Source: Verrucomicrobiota bacterium
Lineage (GTDB): Bacteria > Verrucomicrobiota > Verrucomicrobiia > Limisphaerales > Fontisphaeraceae
Length of the DNA: 51,064 nucleotides
Assembly: GCA_037139415.1 (NCBI GenBank)
Contig: JBAXGN010000027.1
Span: forward strand, 1-51,064
Reading direction: 5' to 3'
Shown: positions 20,901 to 28,143 of the stretch, piece by piece
How positions within the stretch are numbered: position 1 is the first letter of the stretch
How the letters are laid out: each line of letters opens with the position of its first letter
Program-made: the position numbers and the translations under genes
Notes under the pieces: model-generated
Told to the model about the DNA's origin: nothing
Databases searched by the model: none
Seen by the model: the letters and a program-made list of their open reading frames with translations, nothing else

Positions 20901-23629
20901 AAATCAAAACGTCCGCCGACCATCAAATGACCATTGGTTTGCAAGCTTAACGCATTGACATATCCTGGTACGATATTGTTGTTATCATCCAGATAATAGA
21001 GGCCGGGTAGCCACTGGTTATAGTACGTGTCCAGGAACGTGGTGTCCAAGGTGCCATCGTTGAATAACCGCGCAATATTCGTGCGCCCAGTGCCGTTATA
21101 GAACCGGAAATCGCCCGCAATGATCGCCTGGCCGTTGTTTTGCACAACCATGGCATACACCGATCCATCCACGCCCTGTCCGGGATCAAAGGCCGGATCC
21201 ACATTCCCATAATTGTCCAACCGCGCAATGCTGCGGCGGGGCGTCACTCCCATGGAGGCGAAATTCCCGGCGACGAGGATTTGTCCGGGCGACGGAACCT
21301 TGATGGCATACACGGGACCATCGGCGCCTTTGCCCGGAGTAAATAATGTATCCACCGTGCCATTGCCATTCAAACGCGCAACCCCGGGCCGGGAATACGT
21401 GCCGACATTCAAGAATTCGCCACCCAGCAACACCTTTTTAGACCCGCCAGCCGTCACAATGGTCGCCGAAAAATCCCAGACCGTAAACGGATCACCGCCA
21501 CCCTCGTTCATCACAAAATCAAGGGACGTTGAACTTCCCGGCCCGTAGGGGATGACGACATGGTTGGTGCCACCAACCAGACCGCTATCATAAATAAGAG
21601 TCCCGTCGTAATAGATGTGGATCGTATCCGGGACAGTATAAAAATCATAATCCAGAGTGATGGTGCCGGAACTGGCGCCCGTGTTAAGGTTCGTGCGCCA
21701 TTCCATTGGACCCGCCCCTGATTGGCTGCCGTTCAGCAGGATGGGCACGGTGTCTTCCTGCGCCACGGTCCATACCGGACCATCCGCGCCGCTGCCGGGA
21801 TCAAAAGTCTCATCCAGACTGCCATCGGCTTTCAAACGGGCCACGCCATTACGTGAAAAATTATTGAATAAACTAAAATCACCGCCGATGACAGCGGTGT
21901 CGTTATTCATAATCGTAATCGAATGGACTGCGGCGCGCCGGTTCGGATCGCCGTATATATTGCCCTGAATACCGTTCCCGGGCGCGAATGTGGTATCCAA
22001 CGAGCCGTCTTTATTTAGGCGCGCAATGCCATTACGAGGAACGCCGTTGATGGAGGAGAATTCGCCACCGACCAGGATTTTCCCGGCATTATTTGTCGAA
22101 GTGGTGGGATAAATCGCGAGGGCATACACGTTGCCATCCGCGCCCGATCCGGCAGCAAAGGTTGTATCCAACGTGCCATCCACCAACAAGCGGGAGATGC
22201 CATTAATCGGACTGGAATTGACGTTTTGAAATTCGCCGCCAATCACCGTCCTTCCCTGATCGTCCACCGCCACCGCGCAGACCGGTTGATCCGCGCCGGG
22301 CTGGTTCTGGTTCAACCGCCGGTCGAACGGATTATAGCGGCGATCAAACGCCCCGGCCGGCTGATCGTCAAAATGAATGGTGAACAAAAACTCGCCCCAC
22401 GCGCCATAGACGCCCGGCGCCCTGACCGTACCGTACGTACGCACGCCCACCACATCAGCGGGCTGGCCCGGCTTCGGACCGGTGTCATAAATCAAAATTT
22501 CCGCCACTTTATCCAGTTCCACAAACCGATCATTGTTAATCGGAATTGGGATGTTGATATACCTGACATTAGCGCCAAAGTTCAAAATCCCATCGGCTAA
22601 TTGATAATCCGCGTCGCCGATGGTATTCTGCGCATTCGTCAATCCAGGCTTGTGATAATTCAAACAATCATACGTGATCGTTGTGTAATACGCGTCATAG
22701 CCGCCCGCCATATCCCCCATGCGCTCCACCGCCACGTTTACGGTGCCGGCATCTTCCTCGACCCGGGTGAAATTGGTCCAATTCCAGTTGATATTACCGC
22801 CAATCACGTTGGGTCCCGTTGCAAACCGGAACCAAGCGGCTCCGAGCGGCACATAATCCGCCAGCGTCACCACCACACTCGCGGCCGCCGGATCAATCCG
22901 GCTACCGGCATCAGGAGTGGTTAATGCCAGCGTAAACGTCCGATTCCCAGTCGCGGCACTCCAAAAGATGGGAATTGAAATCGTGTAGTTGGAACAGCCT
23001 GGCTTCCACACGAACATGTTGGTGGTGAAACGCCAGTTCAGGCTCCAGTTGGGGCCCGGCGGCGTCGCCGTTACTGTAACCGAATTCGTCGCGTTCAGGT
23101 TGCCGGTTCGGGACAGCCGGAAGAGCACGTACTGTTCCTGCTCGGAAACCGAAACCGTTCCGGCCCCATTCACTTGGGCCATGCCATTGGGATCCCCCAT
23201 CAAGCGCCAAACCACATCGGTGTCGGTGATATTAACCCACGCCACATTACTTTGCACGGTCAGGATGCCGTTGATAACATTGGTCAGAAAGAATTTTAGA
23301 ATCATGGTTCCCTGGTCGCGCGCGTTGTAAATCGTGCTCAGGGGGATGGTCCACGTGTTGTTACTGGCAAAGGTGTAAGTCAGCCCGCCGGCAGGCGGCC
23401 AGCTCGAAACCTGATTGAGGCCGTTGGCCGTGAGCTGCTGCACGCCCAGCGTTACGCTGGCGTTGGTCACGTATTGACACATCACCACCAAGGCGTTCGA
23501 GCTGCCCTCGACGATGGTGATATTGGTTTGGGCAAATTGGATGGTGGGCTTCACCTGCCCAGTGGCGAGGAAAGGGACACCCCACAGGGCCAGCAGCACC
23601 CCAAGGCGGCACAAAGTTTTTACAAACAT
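8930..23629 (-). CDS. Giant secreted protein: four 7-repeat delta-60 propellers alternating with Calx-beta domains
   Basis: About 4,899 residues. Order: signal peptide (VKTLCRLGVLLALWGVPFLA); three Calx-beta-like domains; delta-60 block 1 (nt about 22360-20870); four Calx-beta; block 2 (19230-18140); five Calx-beta; block 3 (16385-15250); five Calx-beta; block 4 (13515-12440); six Calx-beta; a spacer; a proprotein-convertase P-like domain (about 10040-9545); a DUF11-type domain (9530-9160, with VTNNGPSAASGVKLTNTLP); and a short C-terminal module ending FFRIVVP. Every delta-60 block has seven copies of the (L/I)-x-G-G-x-F core, which fits a seven-bladed propeller (PF17164). Calx-beta domains bind Ca2+ in adhesins. 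No anchor, LPXTG or membrane helix is seen at the C-terminus. An in-frame ATG 54 bp upstream (23683) would add a non-signal-like, AT-rich extension. Likely an extracellular matrix or adhesin protein; function is inferred. It is last in a four-gene run. Confidence 0.85.
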   Translation of the reverse strand: MFVKTLCRLGVLLALWGVPFLATGQVKPTIQFAQTNITIVEGSSNALVVMCQYVTNASVTLGVQQLTANGLNQVSSWPPAGGLTYTFASNNTWTIPLSTIYNARDQGTMILKFFLTNVINGILTVQSNVAWVNITDTDVVWRLMGDPNGMAQVNGAGTVSVSEQEQYVLFRLSRTGNLNATNSVTVTATPPGPNWSLNWRFTTNMFVWKPGCSNYTISIPIFWSAATGNRTFTLALTTPDAGSRIDPAAASVVVTLADYVPLGAAWFRFATGPNVIGGNINWNWTNFTRVEEDAGTVNVAVERMGDMAGGYDAYYTTITYDCLNYHKPGLTNAQNTIGDADYQLADGILNFGANVRYINIPIPINNDRFVELDKVAEILIYDTGPKPGQPADVVGVRTYGTVRAPGVYGAWGEFLFTIHFDDQPAGAFDRRYNPFDRRLNQNQPGADQPVCAVAVDDQGRTVIGGEFQNVNSSPINGISRLLVDGTLDTTFAAGSGADGNVYALAIYPTTSTNNAGKILVGGEFSSINGVPRNGIARLNKDGSLDTTFAPGNGIQGNIYGDPNRRAAVHSITIMNNDTAVIGGDFSLFNNFSRNGVARLKADGSLDETFDPGSGADGPVWTVAQEDTVPILLNGSQSGAGPMEWRTNLNTGASSGTITLDYDFYTVPDTIHIYYDGTLIYDSGLVGGTNHVVIPYGPGSSTSLDFVMNEGGGDPFTVWDFSATIVTAGGSKKVLLGGEFLNVGTYSRPGVARLNGNGTVDTLFTPGKGADGPVYAIKVPSPGQILVAGNFASMGVTPRRSIARLDNYGNVDPAFDPGQGVDGSVYAMVVQNNGQAIIAGDFRFYNGTGRTNIARLFNDGTLDTTFLDTYYNQWLPGLYYLDDNNNIVPGYVNALSLQTNGHLMVGGRFDFGGGGATIVGYAPVEGGPNTYNTNLLNDVNSMHTNRNFTRIIGGDMLVGGGQTNAPGNIELVDDAYSVMENAAYVTITLHRINGRLGTAQVPVYTRDSSGIAGRDYVQFATTVTWPISANDIQEIQIPILNNTNRDGNREFEIVLGQPAWYWPDPSTAPILQLTAIPPGTAGYVSSGIPNPALGFRSTSRVTILDDDALPGTITFANPVYYVNEGTNYASIMVVRTNGADKRVDVNVMATSGTATNGVDYQWNYTWASPYKLTFSPNVTTQFFSVRIIDNLIKQPEHTLKLSLFGASGGAGLGRTNATLVIVDNDNSPGSLSFVSDSFQALESDGALTIPVMRTGGATGLVSVAYAMIGTGLNPAQQGLDYLNPLASGVLWFSNGVTVNTNISIVISNRLGIQGDRTLTLFLSAPGGGSYLGFQNNTTLLIKDTDRYGQLSFSRPRYAVNEKQVSLGIDVVRSGGSYSNVAVTIAPFTDYQPFSAIPGVNFLPVFTNLVWTQGDTSVKTFYLPILYTNSVDGNKTLSVLMLNLTNATLGDITNASVLIVDAESQNVPAGSVDTSFNPDPGMDGYVQAITLQNDGKILVGGSFTSVNGIGRSRIARMAVNGVLDGTFDPLDGANDSVQAIAVQTDGRILLGGRFTTFASTNRNRIVRLNADGRMDPSFDPGAGADNPVYALDVWKDGRIAVGGSFVNFRGFTRPAVAVLNTNGSVRLLFNADGQGPNAVVRALAFQPDGKLLIAGDFTYYKNQPVGHVARLNDDGSLDTSFNAGGVGTDGTIYALDIDYNGRIIIGGLFTSVNGVRRNNLARLNSDGTLDTSFLPTAAEIGANGAVFAISLQSDGKVVVTGDFTRFNNVSRNRITRLFDDGTTDPTINFGTGANAFIAAVANQTDDQIIIGGGFTSFNESHRNYLARLIGYQNLGSGQLEFLKPEFTFYESQTNAVITVRRNGGTSNTVAMGFSTLTNVFANYTPAVSNVDYIDTNGVLVFPQGETLQTFTVLLISHNVPAPTKALTLQLSTNVPGGGALDLQSSANLVIVDDHAVIGFSSPVYTVNENDVSGYAVIPIWRMSGTNTDVQVQAFTTNGTATSGLDYLSTNRAVAFAPGQTNALFLVKIIRNYGVTGNRTVTLSLSSTPGTTVFFGQATAQLTIVDVDTAPGTFNFATNQLSVFQYETNTTVYVIRTNGSSGFATVDFSTEGGTAAVGLDYTPVSGTLAFGDGETVKSFNIPIKQNYQMGTNTTVSLRLKNPTGPTGIALGDDQAKLTIIQSDLINGSLTFDAPSYTVSETNTNGFATITVKRQFGNLGNISVAYSTGTNGSAIVGSNYWPTNGLLHWTNGEVAVKSFQVQVISNNLVEGDKTVWLQIALPTGGASLGLYSNATLVVHDESNGPGMLSFAKAQFSALKSASNAVITVTRTNGNLGTVSVNYATTDGSALNGTHYQSVSGTLVLTNGQVSNTFAVPLLFPSGTDLDKLVNLHLSNPTNATLVGLSNATLVIQEVGSVAGSVDSYFQAAVDGPINVVLVSTNVTGVTTNIELLIAGEFTTVNGVPSAKVARIARNSGDVDTTFSVTNTPNGGVRAMAALDDGSVLIGGTFTNMGGLITNVVGPIRTVVGRMPRYYLAKLTASGLVDAAFIPTNALDNVVNAIALQMDGKILIGGAFTTIYGQTRNYLARLNTDGTLDASFAPLIGANGAAGTVHVIAVDNNNNGRIIIGGDFTTVNNVTNSGIACLNRDGTLVANFNTGSGADGSVRTIVIQPDSSILLGGLFLNVNGVSRSRIARLTATGALDYSFDPGLGMDQPVASLALQSDGRIFAAGTFVTVNGIPRSRLTRLMANGSVDPSFNIGLGADNYINTVALPPGLKVVIGGGFTNFNQTPVAYLAQLNNGTNVGTGGFGFASPNYAIGEGGTNATITVLRFTGVSGTASVSYGVRDGTGVAGVNYSPVSGVLNFASGELIKTFTVPVLDDGLPDGDHTVNLFLYGPTGGAELKAQSNAVLTVIENRSLVEFTTTGYGITKGNTNVAIQIQRKAGYQGVASVLFSTMGGTAAAGVDYVPTNIVVTFTNGQANAVANVRLLNNTNVTGDLTVLLALSNPVNATMGISNATLTLVERSIGPGVFSFAYTNMNVDEATGTVSVAVLRRSGALGNATVNYSTVSLSATPNQDYVPTNGLLIFADGEVSKTIQFQVIHNYIPEGNVTLQLVLSNATGGASLSRSASTSLVTILDIDLSPGSIAFGATTNLFSETNGFAIISVNRFQGSVGPVSVNYATTTNGNAVPGGNYWPTNGVVSWAAGDVAVKTFLVPLINSPTVDGDVSVGLTLSNVQGGALLGALSNSWLIVHDESTGIGKVTFAAINYVTTETNINAVIAVLRTNGTVGTVSANYATSDGTATNGVNYLAVSGTLTFTNGQTSNGFLVPLISRPGTDVSKNLNLRLSNFTNATPGLITNATLTILDGDPAAGSVDNNFQVSLDGPVNRLTVMPSVGNQITIVGDFTMVNGQPMNRVARLFPDGTLNATFQAGGGGNGPGGQVRALATYGDGRVMIGGAFTHISGTSRNYLARLLNNGSLDTNFMASVTGPDSVVNAVALQADGQILIGGLFASVNGQSQNYLARLNPDGTLDNTFTCNISGSVAAGAVRAIQVQPDGRILIGGDFVLVNGVARNRIARLYPDGSLDASFDPGAGADDSVRVVLAQPDGKILLGGLFLSVSGNSRARIARLNADGSSDASFNPGSGANEYVLSLALQVDGKILVGGGFTAINGYPRNNLARLMSNGAIDTTYNVGTGADNYINVVALQPDQKVLIGGGFTSFDRVAAPYLARLNGGTNLGTGAFEFAATNYVVNENGSNATITVVRTLGVSGLTTVAYGMSNGTAVAGVNYLAVSGTLTFADGETIKTFTVPILDDHTSTSNRTINLFLANPTGGAQLATQSTAVLTIIESMGVIGFDRATYSVTSGASFTTINVVRAASSIGLATVDFTTTDGSAVAMQDYWPVSGTITFLPGETNVTVYILLINNPVAGDRTINLSLFNPTNASLSISNATLTIVDRNPGPGSIGFSVANYSTHENSGFANITVQRLGGSLGNVSVDFGINVAAGNATVGLDYQMTNGTLRFADGETVKTFTVPVMNDNMAAGDKTVVLTLANPSGGATLNPSLSTAVLTIIDDDVMPGSFVFTTNGYYVVEGYTYALISVLRTNGGSGTVSVNFATIPGGTAVDGVDYVGSSATLVFTNKEMSKDLYIPIMDNPAVDPTKTVLLRLFNPVGGATLGTPSDAVLYILENQAVLNFSQSNYSVLEGGGSVTVTVIRSNSTFGTVSVDYSTGGGTANSGTDYTPVNGTLVFNYGETIKSFTVPIIDNSYTNANKTINLSLSKIVGSAMPGSQANSMITILDDDSVVSLDSTNYTVRESGGQLPVTITRTGSVNGPASVNVVTTNGTALAGVHFVGTNQTVFFAAGETLKVAYLQIIDNKVSQGNRTFGINLTQPSAGTTVASGSGGASIMILDDYVPILVPVSAALVSENLITNGVIDPGETVTLNLSLRNLGRLPATNLVATLLATNGISLGTTNTMQAYGTLGYLATASRPFTFTVTAAKGTLLPITLSLTNGSTNFGTVTFTFIVGEGSVRFVNSNPITITSPAIGTAQSPANPYPSPISVSGISGIITKVTVTLSNLSHTSPRDMEIMLVGPQGQRSVLMSQTIGNLTGLTNATLTFDDAAGALPQSGYVPGGTYRPTSYGSIGFAAPAPSGAVTNLAVFNGTDPNGTWLLYVQDDMQYDDGLMAKGWAINVQYQQKLVANADLEVKAYSSPAPVVATSNLTYYITVTNNGPSAASGVKLTNTLPVGAVLISSNLTTGSFSVNAGQVVANVGNLAIGGGAQMLLVVQVPFAGVATNTIVVSGSLNDPVLDNNVATTLTLVKSLPPVLRTLLSSGNIRSGGLQLGFSGSPGMMFYIDNTTTLTNWTRIATNVMTGSSTNIAIDPKWLTGQKGFFRIVVP

Positions 23630-23703
23630 AAACTTGTTTAAAACATTACACATAACAATTCGAGGCATACGCACACGGTTCATTCTCAGCCAAAGCCATC
23701 CAT

Positions 23704-26682
23704 TTATGGCAATGGCGCCACCACGTTGATTTGATAATACCGGGGCGGCGTGTGGACCGCATCCACCACCGATTGCCGCCCGCTAACTGTGGCCGTGAAA
23801 TTGGTCAAGGCCGGCCAAGTGCCAGTCGTCAAGTTAGTGGTATATAACACCTGACAGACCGCGTTGGAAGCGGCGGTCCATGAAAGCGTCACCGTGGTCC
23901 CACTATAAACGATGTTGCGCTGAATGTCCCACGGGTCTTTGCCGGCTTGCAACTCCAGAAAATTGGGAATCCCGTTGCCGTTGGAATCAAAATACGGATC
24001 GGTGGCCACGTAATAATTTCGCAACGTGCCGAAGATGTTCGTACCACTAGCCGGACCCGCGTACGCCGAAGCCCACTTCAGCCGTCCGCCCAGTTTTCCA
24101 TTGAGCTTGGTCGGCGGCACATTGGCCGTGGCAAAATAGATGGTCAGGTTTGGATCAATGGCCAAGTTGGCCAGCGCGCCAGGCGTCATCCAATTTGTGG
24201 CACCATTGACAAATTCGAGGTTATCCACATAAAGCGCGTTGCGGACGTTCAGCCCGCGGAACGTGAACCGTCCCCGCAGCCCGCCGTCGAGCACCAAATG
24301 CCCCAGCGCAACGTTGTTGGAATATCCCGCTGCCGTATTGCCACGGTCTTGGCCCGCCCAGATATGGACCGCCTCCGAATCCTGCCTGGCTTGGGTGAGA
24401 ATCTTTGTCCCCAACAAATCCCCGAGCACCGGCTTGACGTACATGCGGAAGCCATCCGAGCACTGCCATGAATTATTCGCGGCTGGCCCGGTATCCGATA
24501 ACTGATTGGTAACACTGAATACCAAGGCCCCTCTCAGTCCTTGGCCCGCCTGCACCGTGGAATTATACAACTGCCAGACGCGACCGCGATATTGAATATC
24601 CGAGCTGGCCCACAACAGGCCGCCGGTAAACAACGCATTTTGAGCGTTGAAATCAATCGTCCCCGCCGCCGCCGTCCAGTTGCCGGAGTTGAAAAGGTTG
24701 CTGGCATAGACCAGATGGGTACCCCCAATAATCGTGCCACGATTAATCAAATCCAGATACGGCACAGTCACTTGGTTGGTGAGCAAGCCACGGTTGACGG
24801 TGGGCCGCCGGGCCGCCAACTGCAGGAAGGCGCTGTTCGTATTGGTCATGACCTGGGAATAGAAAAAGGCGGTCGTATTGGTGGAGAGCAGAATGTTTCC
24901 CTCGTTGGTCAAGTGGAACAAGCGTGGAAAATTGGTCGGAGCCCAACTCAATTGGGTGGGCAGCGTCAGCGAGGCGTTCACCGGCAGATTGCTGGAAAAG
25001 CGCAGGCCATCCGCATCCAGCAACAAAGAGGTATTCACATTCAACGTGTCATGAATATCAATATTCTTCGCATGAAGCTTCAGTCGGTCGATCTTGATTT
25101 GCTGGTTCAGAAGCATGCTGACATCCACAATCAACACATGAATCATTTCATTGGTGGCGACGGCAGGTGCGATCATCGAGGCGTTGGTCCAGACGGTGCT
25201 ATACATCCAAACCTGACCTGCCAAGCGGCTAATGGAGGGCCGCACGAAATTGGAAACCAGCAACAACGAATTGGTCGTAGTGATGTCAAAATTTATGACC
25301 GGCGCATCCATGTCCGGCAATACGTTACTCACCAAATTGGTGGTGGTTAGGCTGATAAACTGCTCCGCGCGCATACGGGTCTGGTTGGCATTGAGCTGGT
25401 CGGCGACGATTTCAATGCGCCCGGGGGAATTGCTCACGTTCGATCCAATCGTACCCGTATCACCGATCAAGGCTGAATACGCATTATAGGTGGTATTTAT
25501 CACATTTGAGGCACCGCGCGGAAACAGAATGCGACTATCAAAATTCGCGCCGGACAACGCGGCATCCGCCGGATCAAAGAAATCAAAGACTTGGCCATAG
25601 TAATAGGTGGCATCAGTAAGTTCAAATGCCTGCGGCCGGCGGGTGGTGCCCTGCCAATTGCGATAGGTCGCAGAATTGGTCATGACGGTGGAATGGTCCA
25701 TCAAAAAGAGCGAATTGGTCACTACGCGTTGCAGTACATTATCATAATTGGTAACGCCAATGCGCACAATTGGCATGGTTCCACCGACACCCCCAGCCAG
25801 ATAATCCTGGGCAAAACGGACATCCACCACCAACTCCGGCGGTAAATTCGTGGGCAAATAGACCACATGCGTGACCGGTTGGTCCCCCACCCCGAGATAA
25901 TTCTGATATACGTAGGCCGTGTAACCACCATAGTTTACGGCCGGTACCGTGGCCCAAAGGGGAATGCCACGGTTACTGTAGAGCACTTGATGCTGGGGAG
26001 ACATGGTGTACGGCGTATCGAAATTATTAATGATGGCCTGCCCCAAGCGCAACTGTCGGGCGGCGTTGGTGATTTGCGCGTTGTTGGTACCGGACGCCCA
26101 GTAATAGTCCGTCACGCCGTTCACGTTGAAGTAGCTTCGAACATAATCCATATTCAGTCCGTCCCCGCCACTTGTGATTGCGGCGGCGGGGTTAAGCCCG
26201 GCACGCAGTCCGCTGAAACTCAAATCCACATTCTTCCCGAGCAACTGCAACATTCCCGCCTGGCCGACACTCAGGATGCCACGGTTCACCACATTCGTGG
26301 CATTGATAAAAAAATGGGTCGAACTATAAATATCCCCGCGATTGACCACCCAACTCGCCGGCAACCGCACATTATTGAGGGCTTTGGGATTATACGGCTT
26401 GTACATGAAATTAAAACCAGGATAGCCAAACATGAGGCCGCTGGCCTCATTGGTATAAAAGCGCGTGTTTTGCGTCTCGTACACCAAGCTGTCGCTGACA
26501 CTGAACAGCGCCTGGTTCACAAACACGGTGGCGTCCACCTGCGGCGGCACGGTCGCACCGATGCCGACCGTGGTGTCCAGGTTCGCTTGGTTCACATAAA
26601 TGGCCGCCGGCTGATACTTGGTTGCCGCCACCAGCGAAACCGTCGCTGTCATCGTCCAGAGCCAGGAGAGAATGCGTTTCAT
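23704..26682 (-). CDS. Large secreted protein of unknown function with shared C-terminal module
   Basis: 992 residues, starting with a signal peptide (MKRILSWLWTMTATVSLVAA). The body has no family I can name. It is rich in Asn, Thr and Val and contains many short beta-strand-like phrases of the form VNRGxxxxG and LxNxGxxxxx (for example SWVVNRGDIYSS, NVVNRGILSVG, LINRGTIIGG, LFNSGNWTAAAG), which suggests a beta-helix or similar repeat fold. Near the C-terminus DSNGNGIPNFLELQAGKDP is a thrombospondin-type-3-like Ca2+ loop. It is followed by a final module of about 75 residues (VCQVLYTTNLTTGTWPAL, ending YYQINVV) that resembles the ends of two neighbouring proteins. It lies 36 bp after the 471-residue gene and 74 bp before the giant gene, so it is probably co-transcribed with both. 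Confidence 0.7.
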   Translation of the reverse strand: MKRILSWLWTMTATVSLVAATKYQPAAIYVNQANLDTTVGIGATVPPQVDATVFVNQALFSVSDSLVYETQNTRFYTNEASGLMFGYPGFNFMYKPYNPKALNNVRLPASWVVNRGDIYSSTHFFINATNVVNRGILSVGQAGMLQLLGKNVDLSFSGLRAGLNPAAAITSGGDGLNMDYVRSYFNVNGVTDYYWASGTNNAQITNAARQLRLGQAIINNFDTPYTMSPQHQVLYSNRGIPLWATVPAVNYGGYTAYVYQNYLGVGDQPVTHVVYLPTNLPPELVVDVRFAQDYLAGGVGGTMPIVRIGVTNYDNVLQRVVTNSLFLMDHSTVMTNSATYRNWQGTTRRPQAFELTDATYYYGQVFDFFDPADAALSGANFDSRILFPRGASNVINTTYNAYSALIGDTGTIGSNVSNSPGRIEIVADQLNANQTRMRAEQFISLTTTNLVSNVLPDMDAPVINFDITTTNSLLLVSNFVRPSISRLAGQVWMYSTVWTNASMIAPAVATNEMIHVLIVDVSMLLNQQIKIDRLKLHAKNIDIHDTLNVNTSLLLDADGLRFSSNLPVNASLTLPTQLSWAPTNFPRLFHLTNEGNILLSTNTTAFFYSQVMTNTNSAFLQLAARRPTVNRGLLTNQVTVPYLDLINRGTIIGGTHLVYASNLFNSGNWTAAAGTIDFNAQNALFTGGLLWASSDIQYRGRVWQLYNSTVQAGQGLRGALVFSVTNQLSDTGPAANNSWQCSDGFRMYVKPVLGDLLGTKILTQARQDSEAVHIWAGQDRGNTAAGYSNNVALGHLVLDGGLRGRFTFRGLNVRNALYVDNLEFVNGATNWMTPGALANLAIDPNLTIYFATANVPPTKLNGKLGGRLKWASAYAGPASGTNIFGTLRNYYVATDPYFDSNGNGIPNFLELQAGKDPWDIQRNIVYSGTTVTLSWTAASNAVCQVLYTTNLTTGTWPALTNFTATVSGRQSVVDAVHTPPRYYQINVVAPLP

Positions 26683-26718
26683 AAAATTACTTATTATTGC
26701 TGCGATAAAAGTTAACCA

Positions 26719-28134
26719 CTACGGATTATATACTCTCCGCACCAAATCCTGAACGGAGATGATCCGAGGCATGATAATGGGCGCGTTGGTGGTGCCGTCG
26801 AACGTGCCCCACACCAGACTTTTAAACGCGTCCGCCTCCGTGTTAAAATAGGAAGTGCTTTCATACCCAGGGTACAATACCGAATATTGGATGACAAGGG
26901 GCGGCACGACTACTCCAGGGCCGGCCCGCACGGTCACTCCATTCATGGCGTGATTGTCCTGAAACCGCGCTTCATCCGTGCGCTGCATGGTGACGGGCAC
27001 GGCGCCATTCGCCATCATCCCCAAATCCGTCGCCGTGAAGAGAATATCCGGCGTCCCCAAGCGGCGCCGGCATTGCTGGCTGATCATGCGACTGTAGGCA
27101 TTGCTGGCCACGCGGTCCGTCCAGATTGGCGAGATATTGGTGCCCGCATTCCAATTGAATTTTATAAAGTTGATTTTTTCCAGCCCGGCGCGGTATCCAT
27201 TGGGCATGAAAACACTGCCGCCCCACCACGAATTGGTGGTCGATTGATTGACATTATTTGTCACATTGCCAAAATACATCGTATAGCCGCCATTGCCTTC
27301 GGCAAAGGCCAGCGCATTGGACGCGCCGGCAATCAAACCTTCGCCCACGACGTTCTGGCGGCTGTACAAATGCCGCAGCCCGCCGGCATCATCCCGAGTA
27401 ATGCCGCTATAAAACTGCCCGAGCCCCAACCCTCCGCCATTAGCGCTGTTGCCGCTGTACCATGTGAAGTTGGCCACCGATCCCTTCTCAATGTCCAGCG
27501 GTTCCACCATGTATTCGTCGGCATCCGCATACACGATGGGCAAAATGTACTCATTCACCGCATAGCTGTACAAAACGCCATTTACATACTTGGACGGCTC
27601 CCAAGTGACCGGATCATAATTGCGCATGATGACGTAATAGTCGTAGGCTGTCGGATTGGAGCCGGCGATCGTCTTGCGATCACGCAAACAAAACGTGTAG
27701 CGCACCGATTCCGCCAAACCCATCGCCTCGATCAGCATACCCAAAGTCGCCGACTTAAGATCATACACCCCCAGCGATTGCGCCTGGTAATTGACATGCG
27801 TGGAGGAAAGCGGAAACTCGCTCAAATCCGCGCTCCACTTGGAAACCGGCGGCAGAGCGTTCAGGATTCGGAACGCTTCATCCACCGCCTTGACCCCGTC
27901 CGTGCCAAAGTACATCATAAACGACGGATCAAAGCCGTAGTACACATACGGCACGCTCCAGCGGTACCCTTCGTACAGCACCTTGGGCCCGCCGATATCG
28001 GTGTTCAAATAGTTATACCCGATGAGCGGCACCTGCCAGGTTTCCAGCAGGCCCAGCAGCGAAAACGCCCGCGCTGGCCGCGCGGACCCCAACAGCAGTG
28101 CCAAAGTCAAACTCAGAGAAAAAAATCGTAACAT
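26719..28134 (-). CDS. Secreted protein, possibly a metzincin-related pseudoenzyme
   Basis: 471 residues with a signal peptide (MLRFFSLSLTLALLLGSARPARA). The N-terminal part resembles the start of a matrixin/metzincin domain: YRWSVPYVYYGFDPSF, then GVKAVDEAFRIL. A later segment, TRDDAGGLRHLYS, resembles the 'DD-x-x-G-I/L-x-x-L-Y' end of that domain. Where the zinc helix HExxHxxGxxH would be, I read TLGMLIEAMGLAES: the Gly-Leu and hydrophobic spacing are kept but all three His ligands are missing. If the alignment is right, this is a non-catalytic relative; it may instead be an unrelated fold. It lacks the C-terminal module of its neighbours. The gap is 9 bp from the upstream gene and 36 bp to the next, so it is part of the four-gene run. 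Confidence 0.6.
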   Translation of the reverse strand: MLRFFSLSLTLALLLGSARPARAFSLLGLLETWQVPLIGYNYLNTDIGGPKVLYEGYRWSVPYVYYGFDPSFMMYFGTDGVKAVDEAFRILNALPPVSKWSADLSEFPLSSTHVNYQAQSLGVYDLKSATLGMLIEAMGLAESVRYTFCLRDRKTIAGSNPTAYDYYVIMRNYDPVTWEPSKYVNGVLYSYAVNEYILPIVYADADEYMVEPLDIEKGSVANFTWYSGNSANGGGLGLGQFYSGITRDDAGGLRHLYSRQNVVGEGLIAGASNALAFAEGNGGYTMYFGNVTNNVNQSTTNSWWGGSVFMPNGYRAGLEKINFIKFNWNAGTNISPIWTDRVASNAYSRMISQQCRRRLGTPDILFTATDLGMMANGAVPVTMQRTDEARFQDNHAMNGVTVRAGPGVVVPPLVIQYSVLYPGYESTSYFNTEADAFKSLVWGTFDGTTNAPIIMPRIISVQDLVRRVYNP

Positions 28135-28143
28135 ATTAATTCC

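Noticed and set aside
26887-28131. Plus-strand open frame (414 codons) opposite the 471-residue secreted gene
   Set aside because: Shadow frame; the minus-strand gene has a signal peptide and operon spacing, the plus frame has neither.
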